A stretch of DNA of 64,000 nt from an uncultured Bryobacterales bacterium (GTDB lineage: Bacteria; Acidobacteriota; Terriglobia; Bryobacterales; UBA6623), in the NCBI GenBank assembly GCA_951813605.1, contig OX638379.1, positions 4,228,062 through 4,292,061 on the forward strand, written 5' to 3'. Shown here piece after piece: positions 16,972 to 24,910 of this stretch (position 1 is its first letter; the number at the start of each line of letters is the position of its first letter). A program made the translations under genes and the position numbers. Under the pieces are notes generated by a model. The model did not search any database, was not told the DNA's origin, and saw only the letters and a list, made by a program, of their open reading frames with translations.

Positions 16972-17445
16972 ATGGACGCCTGGAAGCGCCGCTTCGCCTG
17001 GATACGTCACCGCTGGAGGCCGGTTCTGCTCTGCGGCGGGAGCGCGCTCTTTCTTGTCCTGGCCATTGCCAGCTGGCAGCTGAGCCGGGAAGTCACGAAG
17101 CATACTTTCGACCGGGCCGTGATCCATTTCTTCTCCAGCGCGGGCGTCTACCTGCTCGGCCTGTGGGGCTTCTGGCTGCTGGAGCGCAAGGTCAGCTGGT
17201 GGCCCGAGCTGCGCGGCTGGTGGGAGTTCATCCTGCCGGCGCTGCTGTCTTTCGCCGGCATCAGCCTGCGCGAGGTCTTCGACGTGGCGGCGGGCGGCGC
17301 GCTCGTCAAGTCCGTCTGCGACTGGCTGAGCTGGCTGCTCGGGCTCGGCACGAGCGTCTGGGCCGTCTACCGGCTCAGCCCGCGTCTGCTCGGGGTGCGC
17401 GCGGAGATTGCCAAGGCGCGGGAGGAACGCCTTGCCGGAGCCTGA
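16972..17445 (+). CDS. Membrane protein at start of lysis module
   Basis: A 157-aa protein with about four hydrophobic segments (near residues 20-35, 50-68, 85-100 and 108-125). As the first gene of the lysis transcript it could be a holin or antiholin, although a separate 3TM holin lies 0.65 kb downstream. The final ten codons overlap the next gene. Confidence 0.55.
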   Translation: MDAWKRRFAWIRHRWRPVLLCGGSALFLVLAIASWQLSREVTKHTFDRAVIHFFSSAGVYLLGLWGFWLLERKVSWWPELRGWWEFILPALLSFAGISLREVFDVAAGGALVKSVCDWLSWLLGLGTSVWAVYRLSPRLLGVRAEIAKAREERLAGA

Positions 17446-17680
17446 CGCCAACTTGCTGCTCGCGGCCATCCTGGTGCTGCTGACCATCGTGGGCGGCACC
17501 ATCGCGGCCTGGAAGCGCGCCACTGCCGACCTCAAGGAAACGGCGGAGCTGCGCGGAGCCGTCAAGGCCGATCTCCAGCACCTGAAGAAGCTGCCCGAAA
17601 AGGTGGACAGGCTGGAACGCTGCCAGACCGCCATCAAAGAGGACGTGGCCTGGATTCGCGGGCGGCTGGAGAAGGGCTGA
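17432..17680 (+). CDS. Small TM plus coiled-coil lysis-module protein
   Basis: An 82-aa protein with one N-terminal membrane segment (NLLLAAILVLLTIVGGTIAA) and a charged coiled coil ending in IRGRLEKG, the build of XhlA-like or spanin-like lysis proteins. The TTG at 17432 is chosen because GGGAGGA lies just upstream; it overlaps the previous gene. Family call uncertain. Confidence 0.5.
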   Translation: MPEPDANLLLAAILVLLTIVGGTIAAWKRATADLKETAELRGAVKADLQHLKKLPEKVDRLERCQTAIKEDVAWIRGRLEKG

Positions 17681-17683
17681 ACC

Positions 17684-18103
17684 GTGGACCTTGCGCCGTT
17701 CCATCTGTCCTACGACGAACTGGCCTGCCATGACGCCGCCCGCACGCCATATCCCCGGCAGTGGCGGGAGACGCGGCTGCCCAGTTTGGCCGCGACGTTC
17801 GAAAGCCTGCGCCAGCACTGCGGCAACGGCCCGCTGAGGATTCTGTCGGCCTACCGCACGCCGGAGCACAACGCGGCGGTCGGCGGCAGGCCGCACAGCC
17901 AGCATTTGGAAGGGCGCGCGCTGGACATTGCATTGCCGAATGATCTTTCGATTGACGAGTTTCACGCAACGGTTCGTCCATGGGCTAAGACGGATTCGAG
18001 CGTTCGCGGCCTCGGCTACTATCGCTGGGGAGTCCATATCGACATCCGCCCGGCTGACCGGCTCGTTGCCTGGAGCGGCCAATCCGTGGGAGTGAGGGCA
18101 TGA
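17684..18103 (+). CDS. Endolysin, M15-type peptidase
   Basis: A 139-aa zinc carboxypeptidase/endopeptidase of the M15A type that cuts peptidoglycan crosslinks. It has AYRTPEHN near residue 61, the zinc motif SQHLEGRALDI near 75-85 and GVHIDIRP near 119 carrying the last ligand. There is no signal peptide, so export would depend on the holin. GTG start; its end overlaps the holin start. Confidence 0.85.
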   Translation: MDLAPFHLSYDELACHDAARTPYPRQWRETRLPSLAATFESLRQHCGNGPLRILSAYRTPEHNAAVGGRPHSQHLEGRALDIALPNDLSIDEFHATVRPWAKTDSSVRGLGYYRWGVHIDIRPADRLVAWSGQSVGVRA

Positions 18104-18525
18104 TGGGAGTGCTAAGCAAGATCGTCGGGGCACCCTTCATCGGGGCAGCCGAGGGCATCGCCAGCATCATCGACCGCTTCGTGGAGACGGCGGACGAAAA
18201 GGCCGCTGCCGAGATCGTCAAGCAGCGCATCCTCGCGCGGCCCCGCGAGGCGCAGATCGAGATCAACAAGATCGAGGCTGCCCACCGCTCGATTCTCGTT
18301 GCCGGATGGCGTCCGTTCATCGGCTGGGTCTGCGGCGCCTGCCTCGGGCTGTACTTCGTCCCGCAGTACGTGCTGGCCGCCTTCCTGTGGGGCCGCCAGG
18401 TGATCCGCACCGACGAGCTGGTGCCGTACCCGGTCGGCGTGGACGGGCTGATGGAACTCGTGCTGGCCCTGCTCGGCATGGGCATGCTGCGGTCGGTCGA
18501 GAAGCTGAGCGGCAGGGCGAAGTGA
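18100..18525 (+). CDS. 3TM holin (GTA_holin_3TM type)
   Basis: A 141-aa protein with an N-terminal amphipathic region, EINKIEAAHRSILVAGWRPFIGWV near residues 65-88 and further membrane segments near 90-112 and 125-140. The IEAAHRS...WRPFIGW block is typical of the phage and GTA 3TM holin family. It lies next to the endolysin, forming the lysis pair. The following gene is convergent. Confidence 0.8.
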   Translation: MMGVLSKIVGAPFIGAAEGIASIIDRFVETADEKAAAEIVKQRILARPREAQIEINKIEAAHRSILVAGWRPFIGWVCGACLGLYFVPQYVLAAFLWGRQVIRTDELVPYPVGVDGLMELVLALLGMGMLRSVEKLSGRAK

Positions 18526-18535
18526 CTAGCTCCGG

Positions 18536-19015
18536 TCACGCCACGCGCCGCTGCTGTCTGGGCACGGTCTTCTCCTCGTCCCGAACCGCAATGGCCCGGC
18601 CCTCGATGACGAGGCCGCGCCCGACGGCACGCAGGGCTCTCTCGACCTGGCTGATGTGAGAACGATGGTCCGGGTCGTTGATCTTACTGACGGAGGTATC
18701 GCTAAGTCCGAGGCGCTTGGCTAGCGCCACCTTGGTAATCCGATGCTGCCGCATGGCTGAATAGAGTTCCAGCTTGGCGGCCACGATCGGACGGACCGCC
18801 ACCACTTCCTGGCCGTCCATCACCGGGCTCGGAACCGGGATGTCCTCGCGGCACTTCACATATGCGCCTAGCGCAACAGCCAGTGCGTCCTCAGCCATCT
18901 CCAGCGCCTCGATACGATTCTTGCCGCTGGTGTTGGCTCCCTTGACATCGGGAAACGAAACTACGAATTCATCATCCTCGTAGCAAGTGATTTGACAGGG
19001 ATAGGCGTATCGCAT
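18536..19015 (-). CDS. hicB: HicB-type antitoxin, copy 1
   Basis: A 159-aa antitoxin. Residues 1-70 form the degenerate RNase H-like HicB domain (FVVSFPDVKGANTSG, EALEMAEDALAVAL). The C-terminal part is a helix-turn-helix (ITKVALAKRLGLSDTSVSKI) for autoregulation. It lies two bases after the hicA stop. A closely similar copy sits at 23.3-23.8 kb, differing in only about a quarter of positions, so the two are recent relatives. It would neutralise HicA1. Confidence 0.88.
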   Translation of the reverse strand: MRYAYPCQITCYEDDEFVVSFPDVKGANTSGKNRIEALEMAEDALAVALGAYVKCREDIPVPSPVMDGQEVVAVRPIVAAKLELYSAMRQHRITKVALAKRLGLSDTSVSKINDPDHRSHISQVERALRAVGRGLVIEGRAIAVRDEEKTVPRQQRRVA

Positions 19016-19016
19016 T

Positions 19017-19223
19017 TCAGAACTCCTCTTTCTTGATCCCCAGGTCTTTCAGCATCGATCCCAACAGTCTCTTTCCGATTTCCGAACGCTTGACGGTTGT
19101 CCGCTTTGTCCCGAGAAAGAGAATTCCGTGGCTCCCTTTGCCCTTACCCGGATCGAAGCGAAGTGTCAGACCGGCCTTGTCAGCGTAACGCTTGACCCGC
19201 CTTCTGAATTCCGCTCCGTTCAT
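19017..19223 (-). CDS. hicA: HicA-type toxin, copy 1
   Basis: A 68-aa mRNA interferase toxin with the dsRBD-like fold and the catalytic histidine in GKGSHG near residue 33, then SEIGKRLLGSMLKDLGI. It is the first gene of a hicA-hicB operon on the minus strand. Its ATG lies six bases after a CATAAT -10 element, so the mRNA is predicted to be leaderless. Confidence 0.88.
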   Translation of the reverse strand: MNGAEFRRRVKRYADKAGLTLRFDPGKGKGSHGILFLGTKRTTVKRSEIGKRLLGSMLKDLGIKKEEF

Positions 19224-19229
19224 AGTTTT

Positions 19230-19258
19230 ATTATGGCCTTTCCGGCGGCCATTGTCAA
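19230..19258 (-). promoter_or_regulatory. hicA1 promoter with operator palindrome
   Basis: Read on the minus strand: TTGACA (19258-19253), 17 bp, CATAAT (19235-19230), six bases, then the hicA ATG. Between and overlapping the elements lies the inverted repeat ATGGCC-N8-GGCCAT (19233-19252), a likely HicB operator that would block polymerase. Confidence 0.65.
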
Positions 19259-19410
19259 GTATATTTAGGGATATAATGGCCTAAAACAATAGAAAAGATT
19301 ACTTTTCGACGAAAGGGTCGCACTGAGCAAGGGCATATGGCGGAGCTGTCGGCCTCGACGCGGAAGGCTTCCAGACCGGTGCGGCACGTCCCGGAGTCGA
19401 TCCGGCGGCT

Positions 19411-19485
19411 CTACCTCCTCAGGAACTGCATTGCGACCGAGGGGCAGGTCCGCAGCACGCCCTCCAGCGCCGCGGCCTCCGTCCC
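19411..19485 (-). pseudogene. 3' fragment of HNH nuclease gene
   Basis: On the minus strand this reads TEAAALEGVLRTCPSVAMQFLRR then stop, almost the same as the end of the intact HNH nuclease at 27.7 kb (MEAAALEGVLRTCPSVEMQF). The rest of the gene is missing. The 609-bp interval 19,224-19,832 holds this relic, the hicA promoter and a palindrome before hicB2; nothing else convincing was seen. Confidence 0.6.
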
Positions 19486-19724
19486 GCCCGACACTTTCCG
19501 CGCGGCTCCGGTAGGTATGCAATGGAGCCAGGCGGCGGCTGACTGGAAGGACCGGAGGCCTTCGTGGGTTCCCCCGGCACCGTACACCGTCGAAGGTGGA
19601 GCGCGGCGCCGGCGCTCATGACCCAGGAGGAAGCCGCCGAGCGCGAAGAACAAGTGATGCTTGACGACGAAGGCGCTAAGCTCAGGTCATCTAACTGAGC
19701 GGGCGCCTTAAGGCATCACACGAG

Positions 19725-19745
19725 TGTCAACAATTTTTCTTGACA
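19725..19745. promoter_or_regulatory. Inverted repeat upstream of HicB-like gene
   Basis: TGTCAA-N9-TTGACA is a perfect six-base palindrome about 90 bp before the hicB-like start. A TATACT (19751-19756) follows. It may be an operator and promoter of the downstream hicBA operon. Confidence 0.35.
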
Positions 19746-19832
19746 GAATGTATACTGACGTCGGGTGACGTACCTGACGAATCGAGCACCGAAAACACAT
19801 TGTTTACATTGTGTTGTGAAGTAACGAGAATC

Positions 19833-20246
19833 ATGATGATCACTGAGTACCAAGTGAGACTGAACGCATGGTTTCGGAACGATGGACGAGACTGGATTGC
19901 TTGGTGCCCATCAATCAATGTCATGAGCCAGGCTCGATCCAGGAAACGGGCTCTAGAATCGTTGCGGCAGGCGGTCGAGCTTTGGTTTGAGTCGTGCATT
20001 GATCGTAGGGTGCTAAACGACGCCCTCCGCGAAGTAGGATTTGTCAAGTGTAGTGACGATGAGACGCTACGAGAGGGCGCTGACAGCGTAACTATTCGCA
20101 CCGCACAAGCTCCCGCCGCCGATCAGATTCGTCAGAAGCCCACGTTTTCGCTTGGGACGGGGCGTCGGGCCGGATATATCGAAGGCGTGATTCCGGCACA
20201 CCTCGCCGCGGACCAACTCGGGCAAATGAAGCGTGCGGCCTCTTAA
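19833..20246 (+). CDS. HicB-like antitoxin, second type
   Basis: A 137-aa protein with a HicB-like N-terminal domain (EYQVRLNAWFRNDGRDWIAWCPSINV, RALESLRQAVELWFESC), unrelated in detail to the copies at 18.5 and 23.3 kb. It precedes a HicA-like gene and overlaps its start by 14 bp, the hicB-hicA order. Two adjacent ATGs (19833, 19836) are possible starts. Confidence 0.7.
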   Translation: MMITEYQVRLNAWFRNDGRDWIAWCPSINVMSQARSRKRALESLRQAVELWFESCIDRRVLNDALREVGFVKCSDDETLREGADSVTIRTAQAPAADQIRQKPTFSLGTGRRAGYIEGVIPAHLAADQLGQMKRAAS

Positions 20247-20490
20247 GTGGACTGAACTCAGGGACATCTGCCAGTCGCAGGGCTGCACGTATGATCGCCA
20301 CCGCGGCGATCACTACATCATGACGATGGCCGGAATGAGCCGACCTGTCGTGATCCCGAAGAAGAAACACCTAAAGGAAGACATCGTTCTTGGCGTCGCT
20401 AAGACGATCGGACTCAGCCGATCCGATCTTGAAGAGCATTTGACAAATCGCAAGGCTTCGGCTAGATCGAAAAGGAGAGGTAGACGGTAA
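20233..20490 (+). CDS. HicA-like toxin, second type
   Basis: An 85-aa protein with WTELRDICQSQGC, RHRGDHYIM with the candidate catalytic His near residue 25, VVIPKKKHLKEDIV and a basic tail. This matches HicA-type toxins of the YcfA/HicA family in length and order of motifs. Paired with the upstream HicB-like gene. Its stop overlaps the next ATG (TAATG). Confidence 0.7.
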   Translation: MRPLKWTELRDICQSQGCTYDRHRGDHYIMTMAGMSRPVVIPKKKHLKEDIVLGVAKTIGLSRSDLEEHLTNRKASARSKRRGRR

Positions 20491-20735
20491 TGCCCGTTAC
20501 GGTCACCTCCGGTTTCGGCGGCTCCCCACGCCGGATCTCCGGAGGCCGCCGACGCGCCTTCCTGCGCGGCGTGGGGAGCATCATCGACCTGTTCCCGGAT
20601 CCTCAACGGTATTGGGATATCGTCGGGGACGAGACGCCGGAGGAGCGAATCGCGCAGGTCTGGCGGAACGTTGGCGACCATATCCGGGCCGCGATGCGGG
20701 AGATGGATGAGGAGATTGCGGGGCGTGCGAAGTGA
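20490..20735 (+). CDS. Hypothetical protein coupled to HicA-like gene
   Basis: An 81-aa protein whose ATG overlaps the hicA-like stop. It has an arginine-rich N-terminal third and a helical rest (PEERIAQVWRNVGDHIRAAMREMDEEI). The second half resembles small phage proteins carried on prophage accessory modules. No known function. Confidence 0.45.
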   Translation: MPVTVTSGFGGSPRRISGGRRRAFLRGVGSIIDLFPDPQRYWDIVGDETPEERIAQVWRNVGDHIRAAMREMDEEIAGRAK

Positions 20736-20902
20736 GCGGTGCTGCGAGTGCCTGGCTCTGGCTCGAAGCGCGTTATGACGCCGCGTTGTGTCGTAAGCTG
20801 AAACTAACAGCAGTCTTCCGCATGCTGGATATACGTCGAGCCCGGGCCGACATTCCATTGCATGGAGCAGAAGCGGTCCGTTGAGCTAGGATTGAGAATC
20901 GC

Positions 20903-21643
20903 GTGGCGCAGCCGAGGTCCCTCAACCACCCTCCCATCGTTGAAGCTCTTGTCGATCTGCGAGCATCGATCCCCGGCGATCCCGGGAGGTTTAACACTCT
21001 CGCCGATGAGTTGCACGATGAATTCCCGACCAAGGAGCAGCGGAGTCAGGTCGAGGGAACGATTGAGATCAAAGGCGGCAAGCTCGGGTTTCCCCACGTC
21101 GGTTCTCCAGCTTTCGCAGGTGTTCGGGTAGCGAACGCGGATCAGACGATCTACGTGCAGTTCCGACCCGATGGATTCACCCTGAACAACACCAAGGTCT
21201 ACATGGGCGGTGACCAACTCATCGACAACGCACTAATGAATTGGGAGCTGTTGGTTGCACGCACAAAGCCTGAGATCGTGTCGCGTGTAGCGCTGCGCTA
21301 CATCAACCGATTGGAGTTTCCTCTCAAGGATGGTGACCAGTTCGAGCGATATCTCACATCCGCTCCAAAGATGCCCGAAGGCGCGCCCCAGCCGGTGACT
21401 GAGTTTCTTTCGCGCATCGTGTCCCACGATTTCGGGCGACAAGCGACGGCGGTCGTGATTCAGCAACTCAAGCCGCAGGAGCAGCAACCGATAGCGATCA
21501 CGATCGACGTAGATGTGTTTCGGACAGGGAGCTTTCCCGTTGATACGTCCGCATTGCGGGAGATCTTGGATTCCCTTAGAATGTTGAAGAACGAGACGTT
21601 CTTCTCGTTGCTCACGAACGAAACGGTCAGCTTCTACGAATGA
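20903..21643 (+). CDS. TIGR04255 family protein
   Basis: A 246-aa protein matching the TIGR04255 pattern: N-terminal PPIVEALVDLR, a central YINRLEFP near residue 135 and a C-terminal FFSLLTNETVSFYE. The family is scattered among bacteria and often found in accessory regions; its biochemical role is unknown. GTG start. It is followed with a four-base overlap by a second gene, then a third, forming a cassette. Confidence 0.75.
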   Translation: MAQPRSLNHPPIVEALVDLRASIPGDPGRFNTLADELHDEFPTKEQRSQVEGTIEIKGGKLGFPHVGSPAFAGVRVANADQTIYVQFRPDGFTLNNTKVYMGGDQLIDNALMNWELLVARTKPEIVSRVALRYINRLEFPLKDGDQFERYLTSAPKMPEGAPQPVTEFLSRIVSHDFGRQATAVVIQQLKPQEQQPIAITIDVDVFRTGSFPVDTSALREILDSLRMLKNETFFSLLTNETVSFYE

Positions 21644-22110
21644 GTTTTGCTGCTACGTTAGAGATTCCTGCTTGGGTTCCCGAGGATCCATCTCTGGGAG
21701 CAGAGGCGGGTGTCCTACGGGAGTCGGTGGCGGAGGCCGCCGCACCGACGAGGCAGCACAGCGAGAGTGAGATTGTCAGCCGTCTTGTTGGCGCCCTCCA
21801 ACAAGCCCATGCCAGCGATGGGACACAAGTTTCCTGCAATGCCTTCAATAAGACGTTGGAATTCATGATGTCCCTTCCCGCCGAACTACCGCTGCCTATC
21901 GTCGTTGTGGAGTCGGGTGACGAGATCGGGTTGGACTGGGACGAAGACCCCGAGAGAGTTGTAAGCCTTACGATTGACAACTCTGACCGGATCGGGTTCT
22001 CAGCGCTGTTCGGGCGGGAGCCGATATACGGGAGAGTCGATTACATTCATGGGCTTCCTGAGAGGCTTCAATTAGTTCTGGCGCGGTTGTACCCGTCAGC
22101 ACGACTCTGA
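21640..22110 (+). CDS. TIGR04255-associated hypothetical protein A
   Basis: A 156-aa protein with VVVESGDEIGLDWDEDPERVVSLTIDNSDRIGFSALFG as its core (residues 87-125) and a YSARL-like end. It overlaps the TIGR04255 gene by four bases. Proteins with this GLDWDE...LTIDNSDRIG pattern are commonly found next to TIGR04255 genes. Function unknown. Confidence 0.65.
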   Translation: MSFAATLEIPAWVPEDPSLGAEAGVLRESVAEAAAPTRQHSESEIVSRLVGALQQAHASDGTQVSCNAFNKTLEFMMSLPAELPLPIVVVESGDEIGLDWDEDPERVVSLTIDNSDRIGFSALFGREPIYGRVDYIHGLPERLQLVLARLYPSARL

Positions 22111-22129
22111 TAGCGAGCCTCACTCGACC

Positions 22130-22564
22130 GTGTCGGCACCCGATCGCTACGAGGACGGTCCGATTTCCGACACTGAACGCCTCTCGCGATTCATCTTCGA
22201 TCAGAGCGCCTTCACAGCCTCGACTGGAAATATCAACTTCCGCCTGTTCCTACCCCCAAGGACCGGGGAACATACGGAGGAGGTTTCCGTCATGCGAACG
22301 GAAACACTGGCCGAGGACGCCGTGTGGGCCCTCGGACAGAAGAGAGTCTCTCAGGTTTCCGGGCGCCCTGTCCGGGCTCGTGCGGACTTCACGGCTCCGG
22401 CTGCGAAGGACAGGAGGGCTGGGTCATGGCAGCTAGATGTCCGGCCGTCTGTGCCGCCGCCTAGGCATGCCCTTGTCGTAGGTTGGCCTCCAGTAAGTGA
22501 GCGTGAGGCGCGAAAGAGTCTTGCCCAGCAGCTACGGCAGGGCGCCTCGCTCGTGGTCCTCTAG
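22130..22564 (+). CDS. TIGR04255-associated hypothetical protein B
   Basis: A 144-aa protein, third gene of the cassette. The C-terminal part has VPPPRHALVVGWP followed by REARKSLAQQLRQGASLVV, a pattern I associate with the same cassette elsewhere. GTG start 19 bases after the previous stop. It ends where an endonuclease relic begins. Confidence 0.6.
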   Translation: MSAPDRYEDGPISDTERLSRFIFDQSAFTASTGNINFRLFLPPRTGEHTEEVSVMRTETLAEDAVWALGQKRVSQVSGRPVRARADFTAPAAKDRRAGSWQLDVRPSVPPPRHALVVGWPPVSEREARKSLAQQLRQGASLVVL

Positions 22565-22566
22565 TT

Positions 22567-22707
22567 TCAGCGCGGCTCTGGCGGTTCGACTTCGCCCGCC
22601 CCGATATCAGGCTGGCGGTGGAGTGCGACGGCCTGCTGCGGGTCACGGCGGGCATGGTGCGGAGCGGTGGGGCGTATCGGTATATCGAGCGGCTGACAGG
22701 ATGCTAG
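22567..22707 (+). pseudogene. Internally deleted phage endonuclease relic
   Basis: The frame reads SARLWRFDFARPDIRLAVE, then after a junction VTAGMVRSGGAYRYIERL and a stop. The first part is the conserved N-terminal core of a small phage nuclease family; the last part is its C-terminal end (usually about 50 residues further on). The catalytic middle is deleted. A related stub lies at 24,676. Confidence 0.5.
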
Positions 22708-22733
22708 GCAGGTCTCAGGCCACGCTCTGCAGT

Positions 22734-23216
22734 CTAGTCCTGCGTAATGTCCGCCTTGCCAATCTCATTGAATTGAGACCCAGCGGACACGAGGTCGTTG
22801 AGTAGGGTGGGACATTCCCAAAACTCAGGGACTTTCTCGCTGCACCCATGCAGCTGGTTGAGGTTGATAAGAGCGCGGTCAAGCATCTCCCAACTCTTCT
22901 GAGCCGCATCGAACTCGATTCGACCGGTACGACGGTGCTTCAGCACATTCCTTGGGCAATTCTCACTTGCAATAACTTCCTTCTCTTTGAGGGGTTCGGA
23001 ACTTGACTCGGTCGGCAGCACGACAGCCGCCGCGAAAGATTCCAAATGGTGCTCTTTCCCGAGTTCATTGAGGCGCTTGCCAAGGATCTCATCAGCAACG
23101 CCGGCCAACGTAATGACGGAATAACAGTCGTTCCCGTCAAAGTACAAGCTCAATGCCGTTAGGAGCTGCCTCATCGCCATGCAGAGTTGATTGGGTTCCT
23201 TCACGCCGCAATCCAT
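22734..23216 (-). CDS. Accessory protein, possibly HEPN-like
   Basis: A 160-aa protein, predicted mostly helical. It has YSVITLAGVADEILGKRL near residue 32-50, reminiscent of HEPN-like or AbiV-like helical domains, but the R-x4-6-H nuclease motif is not obvious. Start is an ATG just after the relic peptide copy at 23.23 kb. It is convergent with the TIGR04255 cassette. Function not assigned. Confidence 0.5.
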   Translation of the reverse strand: MDCGVKEPNQLCMAMRQLLTALSLYFDGNDCYSVITLAGVADEILGKRLNELGKEHHLESFAAAVVLPTESSSEPLKEKEVIASENCPRNVLKHRRTGRIEFDAAQKSWEMLDRALINLNQLHGCSEKVPEFWECPTLLNDLVSAGSQFNEIGKADITQD

Positions 23217-23231
23217 TATGACCTCATATAC

Positions 23232-23292
23232 CCGCCAGCCACGCCCACGCGAGACCCCGCTCGATCTCGCCGGCCTCCCGCGCCGCCGCCTT
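23232..23292 (-). pseudogene. Partial copy of 42-aa peptide gene
   Basis: The minus strand reads AAAREAGEIERGLAWAWLAG then I and a stop. This is the C-terminal half of the 42-aa peptide encoded at 25.77 and 27.57 kb. It lies directly after the hicB copy 2 stop and has no start of its own. Confidence 0.5.
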
Positions 23293-23312
23293 GGTGTTTG
23301 TCCTTTCTTGGG

Positions 23313-23798
23313 CTACGCCACACGTCGTTGTCGCTTCGGCCACAGCATTTCTTCCTCACGCACCGCAATAGCCCGGCCCTCGATGACGAGGCCGCGCCCG
23401 ACTGCACGCAGGGCTCTCTCGACCTGGCTGATATGCGAGCGGTGGTCCGGGTCGGTAATCCTGTTCACCGTGGTGTTGGAGACTCCGAGGCACTCGGCCA
23501 GCGCCACCTTGGAAATCCTATGCCGCCGCATGGTCGAATAGAGTTCCAGCTTGGCGGCGACAATCGGCTGAACAGCTACCACTTCCTGACCGTCCATTAC
23601 AGGGCTAGGAACCGGAATGTCCTCACGGCGTTCGACATAGAAACCAAGCGCCACTGAGAGCGCGTCCTCAGCCATCTCCAGAGCCTCGTCCCGATCCTTG
23701 CCGCTGGTGCTGGATCCCCTGACATCGGGGAACGTGACCACGAATCCCCCCATTTCGTCTTCTTCCGGGATGAGTTGGCATGGATAAGCGTATCGCAT
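23313..23798 (-). CDS. hicB: HicB-type antitoxin, copy 2
   Basis: A 161-aa near-copy of the 18.5-kb HicB, with the same domain order: FVVTFPDVRGSSTSG, then EDIPVPSPVMDGQEVVAV, then a helix-turn-helix (ISKVALAECLGVSNTTVNRI). Its partner toxin gene is broken, so this antitoxin is an orphan that may still cross-regulate or cross-neutralise copy 1. Confidence 0.85.
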   Translation of the reverse strand: MRYAYPCQLIPEEDEMGGFVVTFPDVRGSSTSGKDRDEALEMAEDALSVALGFYVERREDIPVPSPVMDGQEVVAVQPIVAAKLELYSTMRRHRISKVALAECLGVSNTTVNRITDPDHRSHISQVERALRAVGRGLVIEGRAIAVREEEMLWPKRQRRVA

Positions 23799-23900
23799 CT
23801 AGAACTCCTCCTTCTTGATGTTCAGTTGCTTCAGCATGTCTCGGAGCAGGCTCGCGGAGATTTCCGACTTCTTATCCCTTGGCGCCTCCTTGCTCCCCGC
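23799..23900 (-). pseudogene. Truncated hicA toxin remnant
   Basis: The minus strand reads KKSEISASLLRDMLKQLNIKKEEF then stop, matching the end of HicA1 (KRSEIGKRLLGSMLKDLGIKKEEF). Upstream, the catalytic GSHG is replaced by GSKE with several residues missing, and no N-terminal part remains. Toxin activity should be lost. From here to 24,072 only a TATAAT at 24,009 with a TTGACA just 13 bp upstream is notable. Confidence 0.65.
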
Positions 23901-24072
23901 CCTCTCGGGACAGCAGCCCCTGCCTACACAAGCTATCATCGTGACCGGGTTCGCGCTACAGATCGCGGGCAGCTAGACTGAGAACAGAGTTGACACGATA
24001 CCACCATGTATAATCAACTTCGCCTGCCACAGCCATTCCTTGGCGGTGGCACCTGAGTCAGAGGGGATCGAC

Positions 24073-24147
24073 ATGCACAGCACAATTCCAAGCATCATTC
24101 CGAGCGACACCATCCAGAGTGATTCTGACGGCACTGGCGGATTTTGA
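24073..24147 (+). CDS. Short coupled ORF before DUF4760 gene
   Basis: A 24-codon frame preceded by GAGGGG. It is polar (MHSTIPSIIPSDTIQSDSDG) and its TGA overlaps the next ATG (TGATG). It could be a translated leader or the end of a decayed gene. Weak evidence beyond the overlap and the ribosome binding site. Confidence 0.3.
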   Translation: MHSTIPSIIPSDTIQSDSDGTGGF

Positions 24148-24659
24148 TGAACCCACCCCCAAGCGGGGATTCCGTTGGCTGGCTGACAAGCCCTGTTGCA
24201 ATCCTGCTGGCGTCTGGGATAGGAGCGTTACTAGCGTACTTTTATCACCGCCACGTATCAGCCCTGAAATCAACGATTGACTTCGTGGCCGCTACAGAGG
24301 TGGCGAGCAGTGAATGGAAAAACGCGCAAAAACTGTTCGCAAGGCTGTTTCCAAAGGATGCCAACCCTAGGCCAGACCACGGCGGTGAGATTCAGGCTGG
24401 GAATGGTGACGACGAACCCACCGCAGAAGATGTAGCCATGCTATCCATGTTTCTCGACCACTTCGAGTTTGTGGCCGCCGCCATCCACAACGGCTCTATG
24501 AGCGAGAAACTGTACAAGCAGTGGAGCTACAGTCGTGTTGTCAATTCGTGGCGCAACGCCGAGCGATACATTGAGGCCAGACGCGAGAAGACCGGACAGA
24601 CAACGCTTTACTCTGAGTTTCAGAAGCTGGCCGAGAAGTGGAGCGATAATCCACCCTAG
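24147..24659 (+). CDS. DUF4760 membrane-anchored protein
   Basis: A 170-aa protein with one N-terminal membrane segment (SPVAILLASGIGALLAYFY) and a cytoplasmic helical domain. MLSMFLDHFEFVAAAIHNG near residue 100 followed by W.YSRVVNSWRNAERYI is typical of DUF4760. The family is found in phage and accessory regions; function unknown. A TTG just upstream is the only other start. Confidence 0.65.
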   Translation: MNPPPSGDSVGWLTSPVAILLASGIGALLAYFYHRHVSALKSTIDFVAATEVASSEWKNAQKLFARLFPKDANPRPDHGGEIQAGNGDDEPTAEDVAMLSMFLDHFEFVAAAIHNGSMSEKLYKQWSYSRVVNSWRNAERYIEARREKTGQTTLYSEFQKLAEKWSDNPP

Positions 24660-24675
24660 ACCTCAGGGGGCTACG

Positions 24676-24735
24676 CCGGGCATGGTGCGGAGCGGGGCGG
24701 CGTATCGCTACATCGAGGGGCTGAGCGGCCCCTGA
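24676..24735 (+). pseudogene. C-terminal stub of phage endonuclease
   Basis: Reads PGMVRSGAAYRYIEGLSGP then stop, nearly the same as the end of the relic at 22.6 kb. The catalytic parts are absent. Both stubs lie in the same orientation, about 2 kb apart. Confidence 0.5.
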
Positions 24736-24910
24736 GCGGACTGCCTGCTTCGGTTTGTCGGTGGCTATGCCGCCTTAGCATTCGCCGACATGCACCCTTC
24801 CGAGAACCCGAGCTACCATAGTCTCAATGGGAGCCGCCCGAGCTTCAGGGAGGGCTCTCTGAATGCCTCACCGAGCGGGGACTGGTCAACCGCTCCCCCG
24901 CGGATCTCTC

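Noticed and set aside
23990..24014. TTGACA followed by TATAAT as a promoter
   Set aside because: The spacing is only 13 bp, too short for a normal sigma-70 promoter.
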